Shown: positions 11,849-20,828 of the stretch, one piece after another
Position numbering within the stretch: position 1 is the stretch's first letter
Layout of the letters: each line of letters opens with the position of its first letter
Assembly (NCBI RefSeq): GCF_023078455.1
Contig: NZ_CP095740.1
Span: forward strand, 2,034,001 to 2,098,000
Reading direction: 5' to 3'
DNA: 64,000 bases
DNA from: Luteibacter aegosomatis
Lineage (GTDB): Bacteria; Pseudomonadota; Gammaproteobacteria; Xanthomonadales; Rhodanobacteraceae
Translations under genes and position numbers: made by a program
The notes under the pieces: generated by a model
What the model was told of the DNA's origin: nothing
The model's database searches: none
The model's input: only the letters and a program-made list of their open reading frames with translations

Positions 11849-12754
11849 ATGAACCTCGATCCCTTCGCCACCGTCCTGGACTGCAACGGCCGGGCCCTGT
11901 CGCTCGACCGCCCGCGCGTGGTCGGCATCGTCAACGTCACGCCCGATTCGTTTTCCGACGGTGGCCGCCACGACACGCTCGAGGCGGCGTATGCCCACGC
12001 GATGCGCCTGGCGGAAGAGGGGGCCGACATGCTGGACGTCGGGGGCGAGTCCACCCGTCCCGGTGCCGGCGACGTATCGGTCGACGACGAAATCCGCCGC
12101 ACCGTGCCGCTGATCGAGCGCCTGGCCGCGGCCACCACGCTGCCGATCTCCATCGACACCTCCAAGCCGGAGGTGATGCGCGCGGCGGTGGGAGCCGGCG
12201 CGGGCATGATCAACGACGTCTACGCGCTGCGCCGCGAAGGTGCGCTGGACGCGGCCGCCGAGTTGCGCGTGCCGGTGTGCCTCATGCACATGCAGGGCGA
12301 GCCGCGCGGCATGCAGGACGATCCCCGTTACGACGACGTGGTCGGCGAGGTGCATCGTTTCCTCACCGATCGCCTGTTCGCCTGCGAGCTGTCCGGCATC
12401 GATCGCCGCCGGGTGCTGGTCGACCCGGGCTTCGGATTCGGCAAGAACCTCGAGCACAACCTGGCGCTGCTGCGCGCCATGGGCCGTTTCGCCGAGCTGG
12501 GGGCAGGCGCTTACGCCGGGCTCTCGCGCAAATCGATGATCGGTCAGATCACCGGCCGGACCGATCCTTCCGGTCGGGTCGCCGGGTCGCTGGCCGCCGC
12601 CCTGGTGGCCGTGCAGCGGGGGGCGATCATGGTTCGGGTGCACGACGTGGCGGCGACCGTCGATGCCCTGGCCGTGTGGGCGGCGGTGAAGGCGGGGGAT
12701 ACGGCGCCGCGCGTCGACAAGCCGTCGATGCCTCGCTGGCCCGATGACGACTGA
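11849..12754 (+). CDS. folP: Dihydropteroate synthase
   Basis: A 301-aa TIM-barrel enzyme that condenses 6-hydroxymethyl-dihydropterin diphosphate with p-aminobenzoate, and is the sulfonamide target. Signatures are GIVNVTPDSFSDGG (residues about 29-42), DVGGESTRPGA (about 64-74), MINDVYALR, LMHMQGEPRGMQ and VDPGFGFGKN. The C-terminus RVHDVAATVDALAVW is typical, followed by a short non-conserved tail. In most gammaproteobacteria folP precedes glmM, and the same order holds here across a REP-bearing gap of 130 bp. Confidence 0.96.
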   Translation: MNLDPFATVLDCNGRALSLDRPRVVGIVNVTPDSFSDGGRHDTLEAAYAHAMRLAEEGADMLDVGGESTRPGAGDVSVDDEIRRTVPLIERLAAATTLPISIDTSKPEVMRAAVGAGAGMINDVYALRREGALDAAAELRVPVCLMHMQGEPRGMQDDPRYDDVVGEVHRFLTDRLFACELSGIDRRRVLVDPGFGFGKNLEHNLALLRAMGRFAELGAGAYAGLSRKSMIGQITGRTDPSGRVAGSLAAALVAVQRGAIMVRVHDVAATVDALAVWAAVKAGDTAPRVDKPSMPRWPDDD

Positions 12755-12767
12755 GGCTTCCTAGGAT

Positions 12768-12842
12768 TCGCGAACAGGGTTCGCTCCCACCCTTCGGTAG
12801 TAGAACGTTCTACCGACGGATGGGAGCGGACCCTGTTCGCGA
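12768..12842. repeat. REP inverted pair (variant stem) between folP and glmM
   Basis: Left arm TCGCGAACAGGGTTCGCTCC and right arm GGGAGCGGACCCTGTTCGCG face each other around GTAGAACGTTCTAC. Each arm is itself a hairpin with stem GCGAAC/GTTCGC or GCGGAC/GTTCGC. The stem differs from the common GCCGAT/ATCGGC version elsewhere, but the GGGAG head and GCGA foot are kept. Confidence 0.75.
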
Positions 12843-12884
12843 TTTCCGGCGTATGATTCCCCGTCCAAGCAAGGAATTACAGCC

Positions 12885-14288
12885 ATGAGCGAACGTAAAT
12901 ACTTCGGTACGGACGGCATTCGCGGCCACGTGGGCACCTACCCGATCAGCGCGGACTTCATCCTTCGCCTCGGCCGTGCCGCCGGTGCCGTGCTGGCGCG
13001 CCGTCGCGCCGCCGATCGCCGCCCGGCGGGCGCCGGTCCCGATCGCCGCGACCATGCCCGCAAGGTGCTGGTGGTGATCGGCAAGGACACCCGCGTGTCT
13101 GGCTACATGTTCGAAGCCGCCCTGGAGGCCGGTCTCGTGGCCTCGGGCGCCGACGTGCGCATGCTCGGCCCCATGCCCACGCCCGGCGTGGCCTACCTCA
13201 CCCGTTCGCTGCGCGCCGACGCCGGCATCGTGATCAGCGCCTCGCACAACCCGCACCAGGACAACGGCATCAAGTTCTTCTCCGGCCAGGGCGAAAAGCT
13301 CGACGACGAGCTCGAAGCCGAAATCGAGGCGGAACTGGAGGCCGACTTCGCCACGGTCGCCTCCGAAGCGCTGGGCAAGGCGCGTCGCGTGGAAGATGCG
13401 GTGACCCGCTATGCCGAATTCTGCAAATCCACGGTATCCGACGATTTCTCGCTCTCCGGCATGCGCATCGTGCTCGACTGCGCCCACGGCGCCACCTACC
13501 AGGTCGCCCCCAAGGTGTTCTCCGACCTGGGCGCCGAGGTGTTCACCATCGGCGCGGAGCCCGATGGCCTCAACATCAACCGCGACGTGGGCTCCACGGC
13601 GCCGGAGGCCCTGGCCCAGGCCGTGAAATCCCGTGGCGCCGACCTCGGCATCGCCTTCGACGGCGACGGCGACCGCGTGCGCGTGGTCGACCGCGACGGC
13701 ACGGTCACCGACGGCGACGACATGCTCTACGTCATCGCACGTCACTGGAAGAAGAAAGGCGAGCTGAAAGGCCCGGTCGTCGGCACGCTGATGAGCAATT
13801 ACGGCCTGCAACGCGCGCTGAAGCAGATGGACATTCCCTTCGTGCGCGCCAACGTGGGCGACCGTTACGTGCTTCAGCAACTCAAGGAACACGGCGGCGT
13901 GCTCGGCGGCGAAACCTCCGGCCACGTGCTCTGCCTCGACCGCTTCACCACGGGCGACGGCATCGTGGCGGCCCTGGCGCTGCTCGAGGCCCTGGCCGCG
14001 GACGGCGAAACCTTCGCCGAGGCCCGCGCGGGGCTCGCCAAGCTGCCTCAGACCATGCTCAACGTGCGCGTGGAAGGCGCCAAGGCCTCGTTGGGCACCG
14101 ATACCGTGCAACAGGCCCTGGCCGAGGTGGAGCGCGAGCTGGAAGGACGTGGCCGCGTGGTGTTACGGGCGTCCGGTACCGAACCCCTGGTGCGCGTCAC
14201 CATCGAGGCCGCCGACGCGGCCGAAGTGGACCGGCTGGCGACACGGCTGGCCGACGCCGTAAAATCGGCGGCCCAGGCGCTCGCCTGA
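12885..14288 (+). CDS. glmM: Phosphoglucosamine mutase
   Basis: A 467-aa alpha-D-phosphohexomutase converting glucosamine-6-P to glucosamine-1-P for peptidoglycan and LPS. It starts [12 protein letters not shown]. The phosphoserine loop is [16 protein letters not shown] with Ser near residue 120, the metal loop is DGDGDR, the sugar-binding loop GGETSGH, and the phosphate-binding end [11 protein letters not shown]. It is about 20 residues longer than most GlmM. The extra sequence is an Arg/Ala/Asp-rich insert ([20 protein letters not shown]) near residues 39-58, just before [10 protein letters not shown]. The insert probably forms a surface loop. Confidence 0.95.
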   Translation: MSERKYFGTDGIRGHVGTYPISADFILRLGRAAGAVLARRRAADRRPAGAGPDRRDHARKVLVVIGKDTRVSGYMFEAALEAGLVASGADVRMLGPMPTPGVAYLTRSLRADAGIVISASHNPHQDNGIKFFSGQGEKLDDELEAEIEAELEADFATVASEALGKARRVEDAVTRYAEFCKSTVSDDFSLSGMRIVLDCAHGATYQVAPKVFSDLGAEVFTIGAEPDGLNINRDVGSTAPEALAQAVKSRGADLGIAFDGDGDRVRVVDRDGTVTDGDDMLYVIARHWKKKGELKGPVVGTLMSNYGLQRALKQMDIPFVRANVGDRYVLQQLKEHGGVLGGETSGHVLCLDRFTTGDGIVAALALLEALAADGETFAEARAGLAKLPQTMLNVRVEGAKASLGTDTVQQALAEVERELEGRGRVVLRASGTEPLVRVTIEAADAAEVDRLATRLADAVKSAAQALA

Positions 14289-14358
14289 ACGAATTCCCGA
14301 CACCGGCCGGCGTGGGCACCCCACGCCGGTCTTGTCATGCCCGAAAGCAGGTCACGCC

Positions 14359-15294
14359 ATGAAGAAGGTTCCCACCCTCGATATCCGCCGCTATGACACC
14401 GATCGCGACGCCTTCGTCGCCGAACTCGGCGCGGCGTATCGCGAATTCGGTTTCTGCTGCATCAGCGGCCACGGTATCCCGCAGGCCGACATCGACGGGG
14501 CCTACGATGCCTTCAAGGCCTTCTTCGCGCTGCCGGACGAGACCAAGCGGAAGTATCACATCCCCGGTGGCGGCGGCGCGCGTGGCTACACTCCGTTCAA
14601 GGTGGAAACGGCGAAGGACTCGAAATTCGCCGACCTCAAGGAATTCTGGCACGTGGGTCGCGAGATCCCGCGGGATTCCAGGTACGCCGACGTGATGCCG
14701 CCCAACGTCTGGCCCGACGAGGTGCCCTCGTTCAAGGACAAGGGCTACGGTCTCTACCGGGCGCTGGACGATCTCGGTTCGCGCGTGCTGCGCGCCCTGG
14801 CGCTGCACATCGACCTGCCGGAGACATTCTTCGACGACAAGGTGAACGTGGGCAATTCCATCCTGCGTCCCATCCATTACCCGCCGATCACGCAGACCGA
14901 CGTGCCCAACGTGCGCGCCGGTGCCCATGAAGACATCAACTTCATCACGCTGCTGGTCGGCGCCAGCACGGCGGGCCTGGAAGTACTCACCCGCGAAGGC
15001 GAGTGGCTGCCCATCACCAGCGAGGGCGACGCCATCGTGGTCAACATCGGCGACATGCTGCAGCGCCTGACCAACCACGTGTATCCCTCCACCACGCATC
15101 GCGTCACCAATCCGCAAGGCGACGCGGCGCGCAAGCCGCGGTATTCGGTGCCGTTTTTCCTGCACCCGAACCCGGACGTGGTGCTCGACGTCTTGCCGTC
15201 GTGCGTCACGCCCGACAATCCCAAGCGCTACGAGACGCCGATCACGGCGCACGAATACCTGCAGGAACGCCTGCGTGAGATCAAGCTGATCTGA
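14359..15294 (+). CDS. Isopenicillin-N-synthase-like 2-oxoglutarate/Fe(II) oxygenase
   Basis: A 311-aa non-haem iron oxygenase of the IPNS/ACC-oxidase fold. The N-terminal DIOX_N region is YREFGFCCISGHGIP, and the jelly-roll core follows. The iron site is AHEDINFITLL (His and Asp) with the distal His in TTHRVTNP; the 2OG-binding Arg-x-Ser is RYSVPFF. The start MKKVPTLDIRRYD is preferred to an ATG nine codons upstream because the conserved fold starts there. Substrate is unknown; bacterial relatives are rarely characterised. It is downstream of glmM after a 70-bp gap. Confidence 0.85.
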   Translation: MKKVPTLDIRRYDTDRDAFVAELGAAYREFGFCCISGHGIPQADIDGAYDAFKAFFALPDETKRKYHIPGGGGARGYTPFKVETAKDSKFADLKEFWHVGREIPRDSRYADVMPPNVWPDEVPSFKDKGYGLYRALDDLGSRVLRALALHIDLPETFFDDKVNVGNSILRPIHYPPITQTDVPNVRAGAHEDINFITLLVGASTAGLEVLTREGEWLPITSEGDAIVVNIGDMLQRLTNHVYPSTTHRVTNPQGDAARKPRYSVPFFLHPNPDVVLDVLPSCVTPDNPKRYETPITAHEYLQERLREIKLI

Positions 15295-15315
15295 CGCCCC
15301 TTTAGCGGGTTCTTC

Positions 15316-15347
15316 ACCGGGAGAGGCGGAGCCTCGAACCTCCCGGT
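15316..15347 (+). other. Nested hairpin ahead of a tiny ORF
   Basis: ACCGGGAG pairs perfectly with CTCCCGGT, and an inner AGGC-GGA-GCCT stem sits inside. No T run follows, so a classical terminator is unlikely. It may be an mRNA structure between the oxygenase gene and the tiny ORF that begins 18 nt later. Confidence 0.4.
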
Positions 15348-15365
15348 CATTCCCCGGAGTTCGTC

Positions 15366-15452
15366 GTGAAGACCCGCAAGCGCACCTCCTCCCGATCCAA
15401 TGCGCAACGCGTGCGGCGCCAGCGCACGATGCGCGCCCGCGGCCGCGCCTGA
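15366..15452 (+). CDS. Possible 28-aa arginine-rich peptide
   Basis: A GTG-initiated frame preceded by CCGGAG at about 6-nt spacing encodes MKTRKRTSSRSNAQRVRRQR and eight more residues. It is strongly basic (about 11 Arg/Lys of 28) with no hydrophobic segment, like small nucleic-acid-binding or ribosomal-tail peptides. It is too short for codon statistics and I do not recognise it. The hairpin immediately upstream and the Shine-Dalgarno sequence are the only support. Confidence 0.3.
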   Translation: MKTRKRTSSRSNAQRVRRQRTMRARGRA

Positions 15453-15472
15453 CTTCCCTGTGATCGACCGCC

Positions 15473-15685
15473 TACCGAAGGGATGGGGCCTGACTTTTCT
15501 GCCATTTACTACCGAAAGGGTGGGAGCGGACCTTGTCCGCGAACCCTCAGGCCCTCTTTTCGCAAATGAGGCTTTGCAGTGATCGGGCGAGCTTATACCG
15601 CTCGCCTGTTTCGATTCATGGCCTCGTTCGCACCAGGCAACCTCGAAGGTTCGCGGACAGGGTCCGCTCCCACCCCTTCGGCAGC
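15473..15685. repeat. REP elements between oxygenase and convergent exporter gene
   Basis: A right-type arm at about 15517-15544 has stem GCGGAC/GTCCGC, and a left-type arm at 15651-15685 has the same stem. They are 110 bp apart rather than adjacent. A separate 7-bp hairpin (GGCGAGC/GCTCGCC, about 15586-15606) lies between them. The left arm abuts the stop codon of the exporter gene. No protein-coding signal is evident in the rest of this gap. Confidence 0.65.
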
Positions 15686-16581
15686 TAAGGTGCGACCAGA
15701 TCCGACGGTTCGGCTCGCTCGCCCTTGTGCAGGAACGGGTGCGCGAACACCGCGGCCAGAATGACCGCCACCCCCGCATAGAACGCCCAGCCCAACTCCC
15801 GCTGCTCGCCCAGCAAGGGAATCGCCAGCACGATCGCATACACCGGTTCGAGGTTGGTGATCATCTGCGTGGCGAAAGCCGACAGGTGTCGTAGTGCCGC
15901 GAGGGCCAGCGCGAACGGCAGCAGCGTGCAGCCGAACGCCAGGACCAACACGAGTATCCCATCGTGCAGGTTCGGCATCACGAAGGGCGACGCCGTGAAG
16001 AGTGACCCCGCGACCGTGAGGAACAGCGCACCCGTGCCCAGTTCCACGAAGGTCACCGTCAGCGCATCGGCATGTTCGATATAGCGCTTGTTGAGCGCAC
16101 CGAAGAACGCCACGAAGATCGCCGACAGCACGCCCACGGCCAGACCCAGACGCATGTCGCCCGGCACCCCGCCGGCGACCAGCGCCACGCCTGGGATCAC
16201 CGCCGCGCCGATGAGCAGTTCCCGTGGATCGAAACGTCGACGTGCGATCCAGGGTTCGATGAGGGCGAGGAAGACCGGGCAGGTCGCGATGCAGGTCGCC
16301 GCCACCGACGCATTCGCCAGCTTGATGGCGCCGTAGAAAGTGAGCCAGTGGAGCGCCACGATCACGCCGATGCCCGCATAGGTCAGGCGCAGCTTGAGCG
16401 GCATCGCACGCAGGCCTCGCCAGACGCGTGGCACGCAAAGCAGTGCGCCGGATACCAGCAGCATGCGCCACCACACCAGCGGCAGGGCGGGCAGGGTGAT
16501 CGACTTGCCGAGGATCGCGGTGAATCCCCAGAGCAGGACGCAGAAATGGATTTGCAGGAGGGCTTTGCGGGTCGGCGGCAT
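15685..16581 (-). CDS. DMT-superfamily transporter (EamA domain)
   Basis: A 298-aa inner-membrane protein with ten hydrophobic helices in two EamA repeats. Repeat 1 starts LLWGFTAILGKSITLP and ends AIKLANASVAATCIATCPVF; repeat 2 covers roughly residues 150-285 (HLSAFATQMITNLEPVYAI). This is the RhaT/EamA exporter architecture for small metabolites. Substrate is unknown. The C-terminus is a short charged cytosolic tail. Confidence 0.88.
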   Translation of the reverse strand: MPPTRKALLQIHFCVLLWGFTAILGKSITLPALPLVWWRMLLVSGALLCVPRVWRGLRAMPLKLRLTYAGIGVIVALHWLTFYGAIKLANASVAATCIATCPVFLALIEPWIARRRFDPRELLIGAAVIPGVALVAGGVPGDMRLGLAVGVLSAIFVAFFGALNKRYIEHADALTVTFVELGTGALFLTVAGSLFTASPFVMPNLHDGILVLVLAFGCTLLPFALALAALRHLSAFATQMITNLEPVYAIVLAIPLLGEQRELGWAFYAGVAVILAAVFAHPFLHKGERAEPSDLVAP

Positions 16582-16624
16582 GGCGCGAAGCTTACGGCAT
16601 GCCTGCCGCGGTGTGGCGACCGGA

Positions 16625-17021
16625 TTCGCCGATACGATCGGCTCCCACCCCTCCGGTAGCTGAGCGCCTACCGGAGGGTGGGAGCCGATCGTACCGGTGA
16701 ATGACTTCGCCGAAGTTTTCAGCCCACCCCATTTGATAAAAGTCTCGCTACCGAAGGGGTGGGAGCCGATCGTATCGGCGAATCACGTCGCCGAAGTTTT
16801 CGGCCCACCCCTTTGGTAGAAGTCTCGCTACCGAAGGGGTGGGAGCCGATCGTATCGGCGAATCACGTCGCCGAAGTTTTCGGCCCACCCCTTTGGTAGA
16901 AGTCTTGCTACCGAAGGGGTGGGAGCCGATCGTATCGGCGAATCACGTCGCCGAAGTTTTCGGCCCACCCTTTGGTAGAAGTCTTGCTACCGAAGGGGTG
17001 GGAGCCGATCGTATCGGCGAA
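16625..17021. repeat. 80-bp tandem REP array derived from the AsmA gene end
   Basis: Right-type REP arms (CTACCGAAGGGGTGGGAGCC...) recur with CCGAAG at 16751, 16831, 16911 and 16990, giving 80-, 80- and 79-bp spacing. A fifth, more divergent copy precedes them near 16669. Each unit also contains AATCACGTCGCCGAAG, which matches the stop-codon end of the adjacent AsmA gene (AATCACTTCGCCGGAG). A left arm opens the array. Apart from these repeats I see nothing in the gap. Confidence 0.85.
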
Positions 17022-19154
17022 TCACTTCGCCGGAGCCTTCGGGGGGCTGTTCTTCAGGTCATCCAGCAACGGCTTGCACTGCGTCGCGTCCGCCTTGCCG
17101 CTCTCCGGCACCGCCAGCGGGGCCAGCGCGGCCACCGGTGCCGCGAACACGGCCAGCGCCACGGCGCCGCCGCCGCGCAGGATCAGCGGCCCCGCATGCA
17201 CGCCGGGTGCCGGATTCTTGAACGTGCCATGCACGTAAAGCGGCGAGCGCAGCGAGAACAGGCGGAAACCCTTCGTATGCGGCACGATGTCGAGATTGAG
17301 TTTCTCGTTCTTGAAATCGATATCGCCGTTGACGTTGATCAATGCCTTCTCGGTGTCGAAGGCGAACAGCTTGGACTCCATCACGCCATCGGTGGACACC
17401 AGGTCGGCCGCCATGCAGTTGATCTTCACCACGTCGTCGCCGAACAGCTTGTTCACCACGTAGTTGCCCACGTTGAGTCCGGCGATCTCCAGCAGCGACG
17501 AGCTGATGGCACCGTCATTGATGAGCAGCTTCACCTCGCCGTTGGAGCTGCCCAGCAGCGCGGCGGGCGAATTGCCGGTGGCGGTGAGCGAGGCATCACC
17601 GTTCACCTCGCCGAAGCTGGTCTGCATCGGCGCGAAGGTGGGGAACAGTTCCTTGAGCTTCAGGTGGCGGGCGCCGAGGTTGAGGCGCCCCTTCATCGGT
17701 GCGGACGAACCGTCCAGCCGGATGTTGCTGCCCACGGTACCGCCGGCCACGCCGAACTTCAGCGGGTCGAGGGTAAGCACGGCGTCCTTCATGATCAGGT
17801 GCGTGTCGACGTTCTCGATGGGCAGGCGCTCGCCGTGCACGATCTTCGTGCCGGTGAAGCGCACGTCGGCATCCATCGCGTTCCAGCGGTCGGTCTTGAA
17901 CGGCTCCACGGGCAGCACCTTGTCGGCCGGCTGCTTGACGCTGTCGCCGCGCTCGGCTTTTTCCTGGTCGGAACCGTCGCCGACCAGCGGCGCGAGGTCG
18001 CTGAAGAGCAGTTGCTTCGAGGTCAGCGTACCGGTGAGGCTAGGCCGCTGGCCGCCCGTGTCGAAAGTGAGCGTGCCGCCGAGATCGCTGCCGCCGACGC
18101 GGCCGGTGAAGTTCTCGTACGTGAACCTGCTGGCACCCTTCTTCAGGTTGGCCTTGAGGTGGCCCTCGGTGGCGAAGGGCGGCGTGTCGGGCAAGGTGAC
18201 CCCGGTGAGGTCGTAGAGATGCGACATGCTGGTGCCCGAGAACCACAGGCGGATGTCGAGGGCGCCGAGGTTCATGGGGTCGGTGAGCGTGCCGACAAAG
18301 GCGATGTGCGTGTCGCCGAAGCGTGCGTCGGCCTGCACGGGGAAGGGGCGGTCGGCATCGCGAAGGGCGAATACGCCGCCCGTGCGCGCCTTGGCCGAGA
18401 CGGTGGACTTCTTGTAGGTGCCCTTCGCGTCCCAGGCGAAGTAGTAGACCTGCTTCTTCTTCGTGCCGTCCTGGCGGTCCTTCTCGTCGGCATCGCTCCG
18501 GGCCATGGTTTTCGCGCTGGCGCCGGTCGTCTTGTTGGCCTGCGCGCGCGAGTCCTTTTCCTGCTGCTTCATGATCTCGTCGAACGGAATGCCCTTGCCC
18601 AGCGGCGTCACGTCGATGCCCATCGCGATCTGGTTCTGCGCATCGGCAAAGTCGATGTGGCCCTTGTCGAAAGCGATGGCGTTGAGTTCGAGCGCCCACT
18701 CCGACGGGCCGGTACTCTCGGGCAGTTTGAAGGTCCAGGTGTTGTCGCCGTTCTTCACCCGCTCCAGGTCGATGGCGGGCTCGCCGAGGCGGATCTCGGG
18801 AATGACGATGCGATGGGCGATGAGCGGGAACGGCGAGAGGCGGAAGTCGATGGTCTTCAAGGTGGCGAAGCGATTGTTCTTCGCCCAGCTCGGGTTGGTC
18901 ACCACGATGTCGCGGGCCGTGAAGTGCGGCCAGGGAATCCATCCGGCGAAACCGCCCTGGCCCGGCTCACGCGCCCAGTGCGCGGTGATGTCGCCCTGGA
19001 TCGCGAAGGGCCGGCCGATGGCCTCCGACACCTTGGCGTTGATGGTGGGCTTGAGGCGGTTCCAGTCGAAAAAGGCGATGAACAGGATCAGCGCCACGAT
19101 CAGCAGGACGATGATTCCCAGGACCCACGCCAGAATTTTCCTGCCACGCCGCAT
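17022..19154 (-). CDS. AsmA-family envelope protein
   Basis: A 710-aa protein with one N-terminal membrane anchor (WVLGIIVLLIVALILFIAFF, about residues 9-28) followed directly by FDWNRLKPTINAKVSEAIGR, the AsmA start. The long periplasmic part is repeat-rich beta structure as in bridge-like lipid transfer (AsmA/TamB/YhdP) proteins. The segments LFSDLAPLVGDGSD and FGEVNGDASLTATGNSPAAL are typical. C-terminal residues after about 640 are an Ala/Pro-rich tail ending PPKAPAK. The family is implicated in outer-membrane lipid homeostasis. The last codons seeded the neighbouring repeat array. Confidence 0.87.
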   Translation of the reverse strand: MRRGRKILAWVLGIIVLLIVALILFIAFFDWNRLKPTINAKVSEAIGRPFAIQGDITAHWAREPGQGGFAGWIPWPHFTARDIVVTNPSWAKNNRFATLKTIDFRLSPFPLIAHRIVIPEIRLGEPAIDLERVKNGDNTWTFKLPESTGPSEWALELNAIAFDKGHIDFADAQNQIAMGIDVTPLGKGIPFDEIMKQQEKDSRAQANKTTGASAKTMARSDADEKDRQDGTKKKQVYYFAWDAKGTYKKSTVSAKARTGGVFALRDADRPFPVQADARFGDTHIAFVGTLTDPMNLGALDIRLWFSGTSMSHLYDLTGVTLPDTPPFATEGHLKANLKKGASRFTYENFTGRVGGSDLGGTLTFDTGGQRPSLTGTLTSKQLLFSDLAPLVGDGSDQEKAERGDSVKQPADKVLPVEPFKTDRWNAMDADVRFTGTKIVHGERLPIENVDTHLIMKDAVLTLDPLKFGVAGGTVGSNIRLDGSSAPMKGRLNLGARHLKLKELFPTFAPMQTSFGEVNGDASLTATGNSPAALLGSSNGEVKLLINDGAISSSLLEIAGLNVGNYVVNKLFGDDVVKINCMAADLVSTDGVMESKLFAFDTEKALINVNGDIDFKNEKLNLDIVPHTKGFRLFSLRSPLYVHGTFKNPAPGVHAGPLILRGGGAVALAVFAAPVAALAPLAVPESGKADATQCKPLLDDLKNSPPKAPAK

Positions 19155-19303
19155 CAGCCTCGCTCCTCATTCGGTCTCACGGCGGCAAGAGTTAGCGCCT
19201 GGGGTGGCAAGGTTATGTGTTCTTGGTGAGGAGCTATTAAGCGATGTGTAGGAACCGTGTCGACGGACATGATCCGCCGTTCGCGACGACCGATTGCCTC
19301 GCG

Positions 19304-19404
19304 GTGGGCCCCGGCCTGCGCCGGGGCGACGTCCGTTGCATTTCGGCATCCGCGGCGATTCCCATCGAAGCGTCGCACCGGCGCAGGCCGGCGCCTACGG
19401 CGAC
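19304..19404. repeat. Second REP family (GTGGGC/GTAGGC head, CCGG stem), two inverted copies
   Basis: One copy reads GTGGGCCCCGGCCTGCGCCG and continues GGGCGAC. A second, on the other strand at 19372-19404, has stem CGCCGGC/GCCGGTG. A near-identical copy of the second lies at 49125-49157. They sit between the AsmA start and the YqjH-like stop. The flanking bases of this 300-bp gap hold no clear gene. Confidence 0.6.
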
Positions 19405-19459
19405 GTATCCGGTTTTAGCGATGGCCGGCACGCTCCTGTCGTGTGCGAAGAAACACGGG

Positions 19460-20212
19460 CTAGTCGGCCTGCCAGTAACCCGTAGCCTTCACCCACTCCT
19501 TGTCGATCCCCCGCGTCTCGACCAGCGTCGACCGCAGCGTCCGCGCCCGTTTCGATTCCAGCGCCACCCACCAGAACGTATCGCCCTCGGGAATCGCCAT
19601 CGAGGCCAGCACGTCGTCCAGCGACGGCGACTGGCCGCGGATGAACCAGCGGGTCTCGCGGGCCATGGCCTGGCGCTCGTCGGGGGAGGCGATCTCCGCC
19701 AGCACGGTGACGTTCGTGTCCGCGGGCATCTCCTCGAGCCAGCGTCCCATGGCGGGGAGGGCGGTCTCGTCGCCGACCAGCACGTAGTGGTCGTAGTCGT
19801 CGGGCACGACCATCGAACCGCGCGGACCGCCGACGCCGAGGCGGTCGCCCGGCTTGGCCTGTTCCGCCCAGGTGGACGCCGGGCCTTCGCCGTGGATCAC
19901 GAAGTCGAGGTCCAGTTCGAGGCTTTCCGGCCGGAAACGCCTCGGCGTGTAGTCGCGCGAGGGCGACGGCTCCTTGCCTTCGGGATAGACGGGGCCGTCG
20001 GGGCCCATCGTCGGCATGTTGAACTCGCCCGCCGCCGTCGGGAAGAACAGCTTCACGTGGTCGTCGGGCGAAGCGGAGGGAAACCCTTCCAGTTCGGGCC
20101 CGTGCACCGTGACGCGCACCATGTGCGGCGTGAGCCGTTCCACGCGCGCCACCTCGAGGATGCGCATCTTCAGCTCGTGGCGAACGCGGCGGATCTCGTG
20201 CTTTTGGCTCAT
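19460..20212 (-). CDS. yqjH: Siderophore-interacting protein, YqjH-type NADPH ferric-chelate reductase
   Basis: A 250-aa cytosolic flavoprotein that reduces ferric siderophores to release iron. The FAD domain has SRDYTPRRF (the R-x-Y-S/T FAD motif). The NAD(P)H domain has VLVGDETALPAMGRWLEEMP, and the chain ends ATGYWQAD, the usual SIP aromatic end. It overlaps the upstream PadR gene by four bases (ATGA), so it is the second gene of that operon. In E. coli the orthologous pair is divergent rather than an operon. A plain siderophore-interacting protein label would also fit. Confidence 0.88.
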   Translation of the reverse strand: MSQKHEIRRVRHELKMRILEVARVERLTPHMVRVTVHGPELEGFPSASPDDHVKLFFPTAAGEFNMPTMGPDGPVYPEGKEPSPSRDYTPRRFRPESLELDLDFVIHGEGPASTWAEQAKPGDRLGVGGPRGSMVVPDDYDHYVLVGDETALPAMGRWLEEMPADTNVTVLAEIASPDERQAMARETRWFIRGQSPSLDDVLASMAIPEGDTFWWVALESKRARTLRSTLVETRGIDKEWVKATGYWQAD

Positions 20213-20817
20213 CCCTGGCGCTCCGCGATGGCCTTCGCCGCCGAGGCGACGATGGCGGCGACGCGCTTGATCTCGGCGTCGTCCCAGCTCTTGTGGTGGT
20301 TGAGCAACTGGTGCTTCAGGCCGTGCATCGCTTCGCGCACCGCCTCGGGCACGCCCATGCGGCGCATGTGCCGCGACATCACCTGCAGGCGTTCGGTGAG
20401 GGCTTCGAGGTTGTGGCGGTTCTCGTCGAGGAAGGCCTTGCCCTCGTCGGTGATGGCGTAGAGCTTCTTGCCGCCGGTCTCGGCCTCGACGCGGGCATAG
20501 CCCAGCTCTTCGAGCATGGTGAGGGTGGGATAGATGGCGCCGGGGCTGGGGCTGTACTGGCCGTCGAACATCTCCTCGATGGTGCGGATCAGTTCGTAGC
20601 CGTGGCGGGGCTGCTCCTCGATAAGGGCGAGCAGGAGCAGGCGCAGGTCGCCGGTGCCGAACATGCGGCCGCCGAAGCGCCCGCCGCCGCCGCGGCCGCC
20701 GCGCATGCCGTCACGCTCGTCGAAGCCGAAGGGACCGCCGCCGAAACGGCCGCCGCCGCGACCCATCGCGGCCATGTGCTCATGGAAGTGGCGCCGGGCA
20801 TGGTGGAAAAAATGCAT
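20209..20817 (-). CDS. yqjI: PadR-family repressor, YqjI type (metal-responsive)
   Basis: A 202-aa regulator. The N-terminal 50 residues are His/Gly/Arg-rich (HFFHHARRHFHEHM, then GGG-rich), as in E. coli YqjI where this tail binds nickel. The winged-helix domain follows: LRLLLLALIEEQPRHGYELI, SPSPGAIYPTLTMLEELGY and GGKKLYAITDEGKAFLDENR. The dimerising C-terminal helices end the chain. The start MHFFHHARRH is chosen because the upstream in-frame ATG would place the start beyond the palindromic operator. In E. coli YqjI represses yqjH and itself, and the same circuit is inferred here. Confidence 0.88.
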   Translation of the reverse strand: MHFFHHARRHFHEHMAAMGRGGGRFGGGPFGFDERDGMRGGRGGGGRFGGRMFGTGDLRLLLLALIEEQPRHGYELIRTIEEMFDGQYSPSPGAIYPTLTMLEELGYARVEAETGGKKLYAITDEGKAFLDENRHNLEALTERLQVMSRHMRRMGVPEAVREAMHGLKHQLLNHHKSWDDAEIKRVAAIVASAAKAIAERQG

Positions 20818-20828
20818 GGGTGCTCTCC

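Noticed and set aside
16839..19229. 796-codon plus-strand frame opposite the AsmA gene
   Set aside because: Starts inside a REP array and mirrors AsmA codons; no domains.
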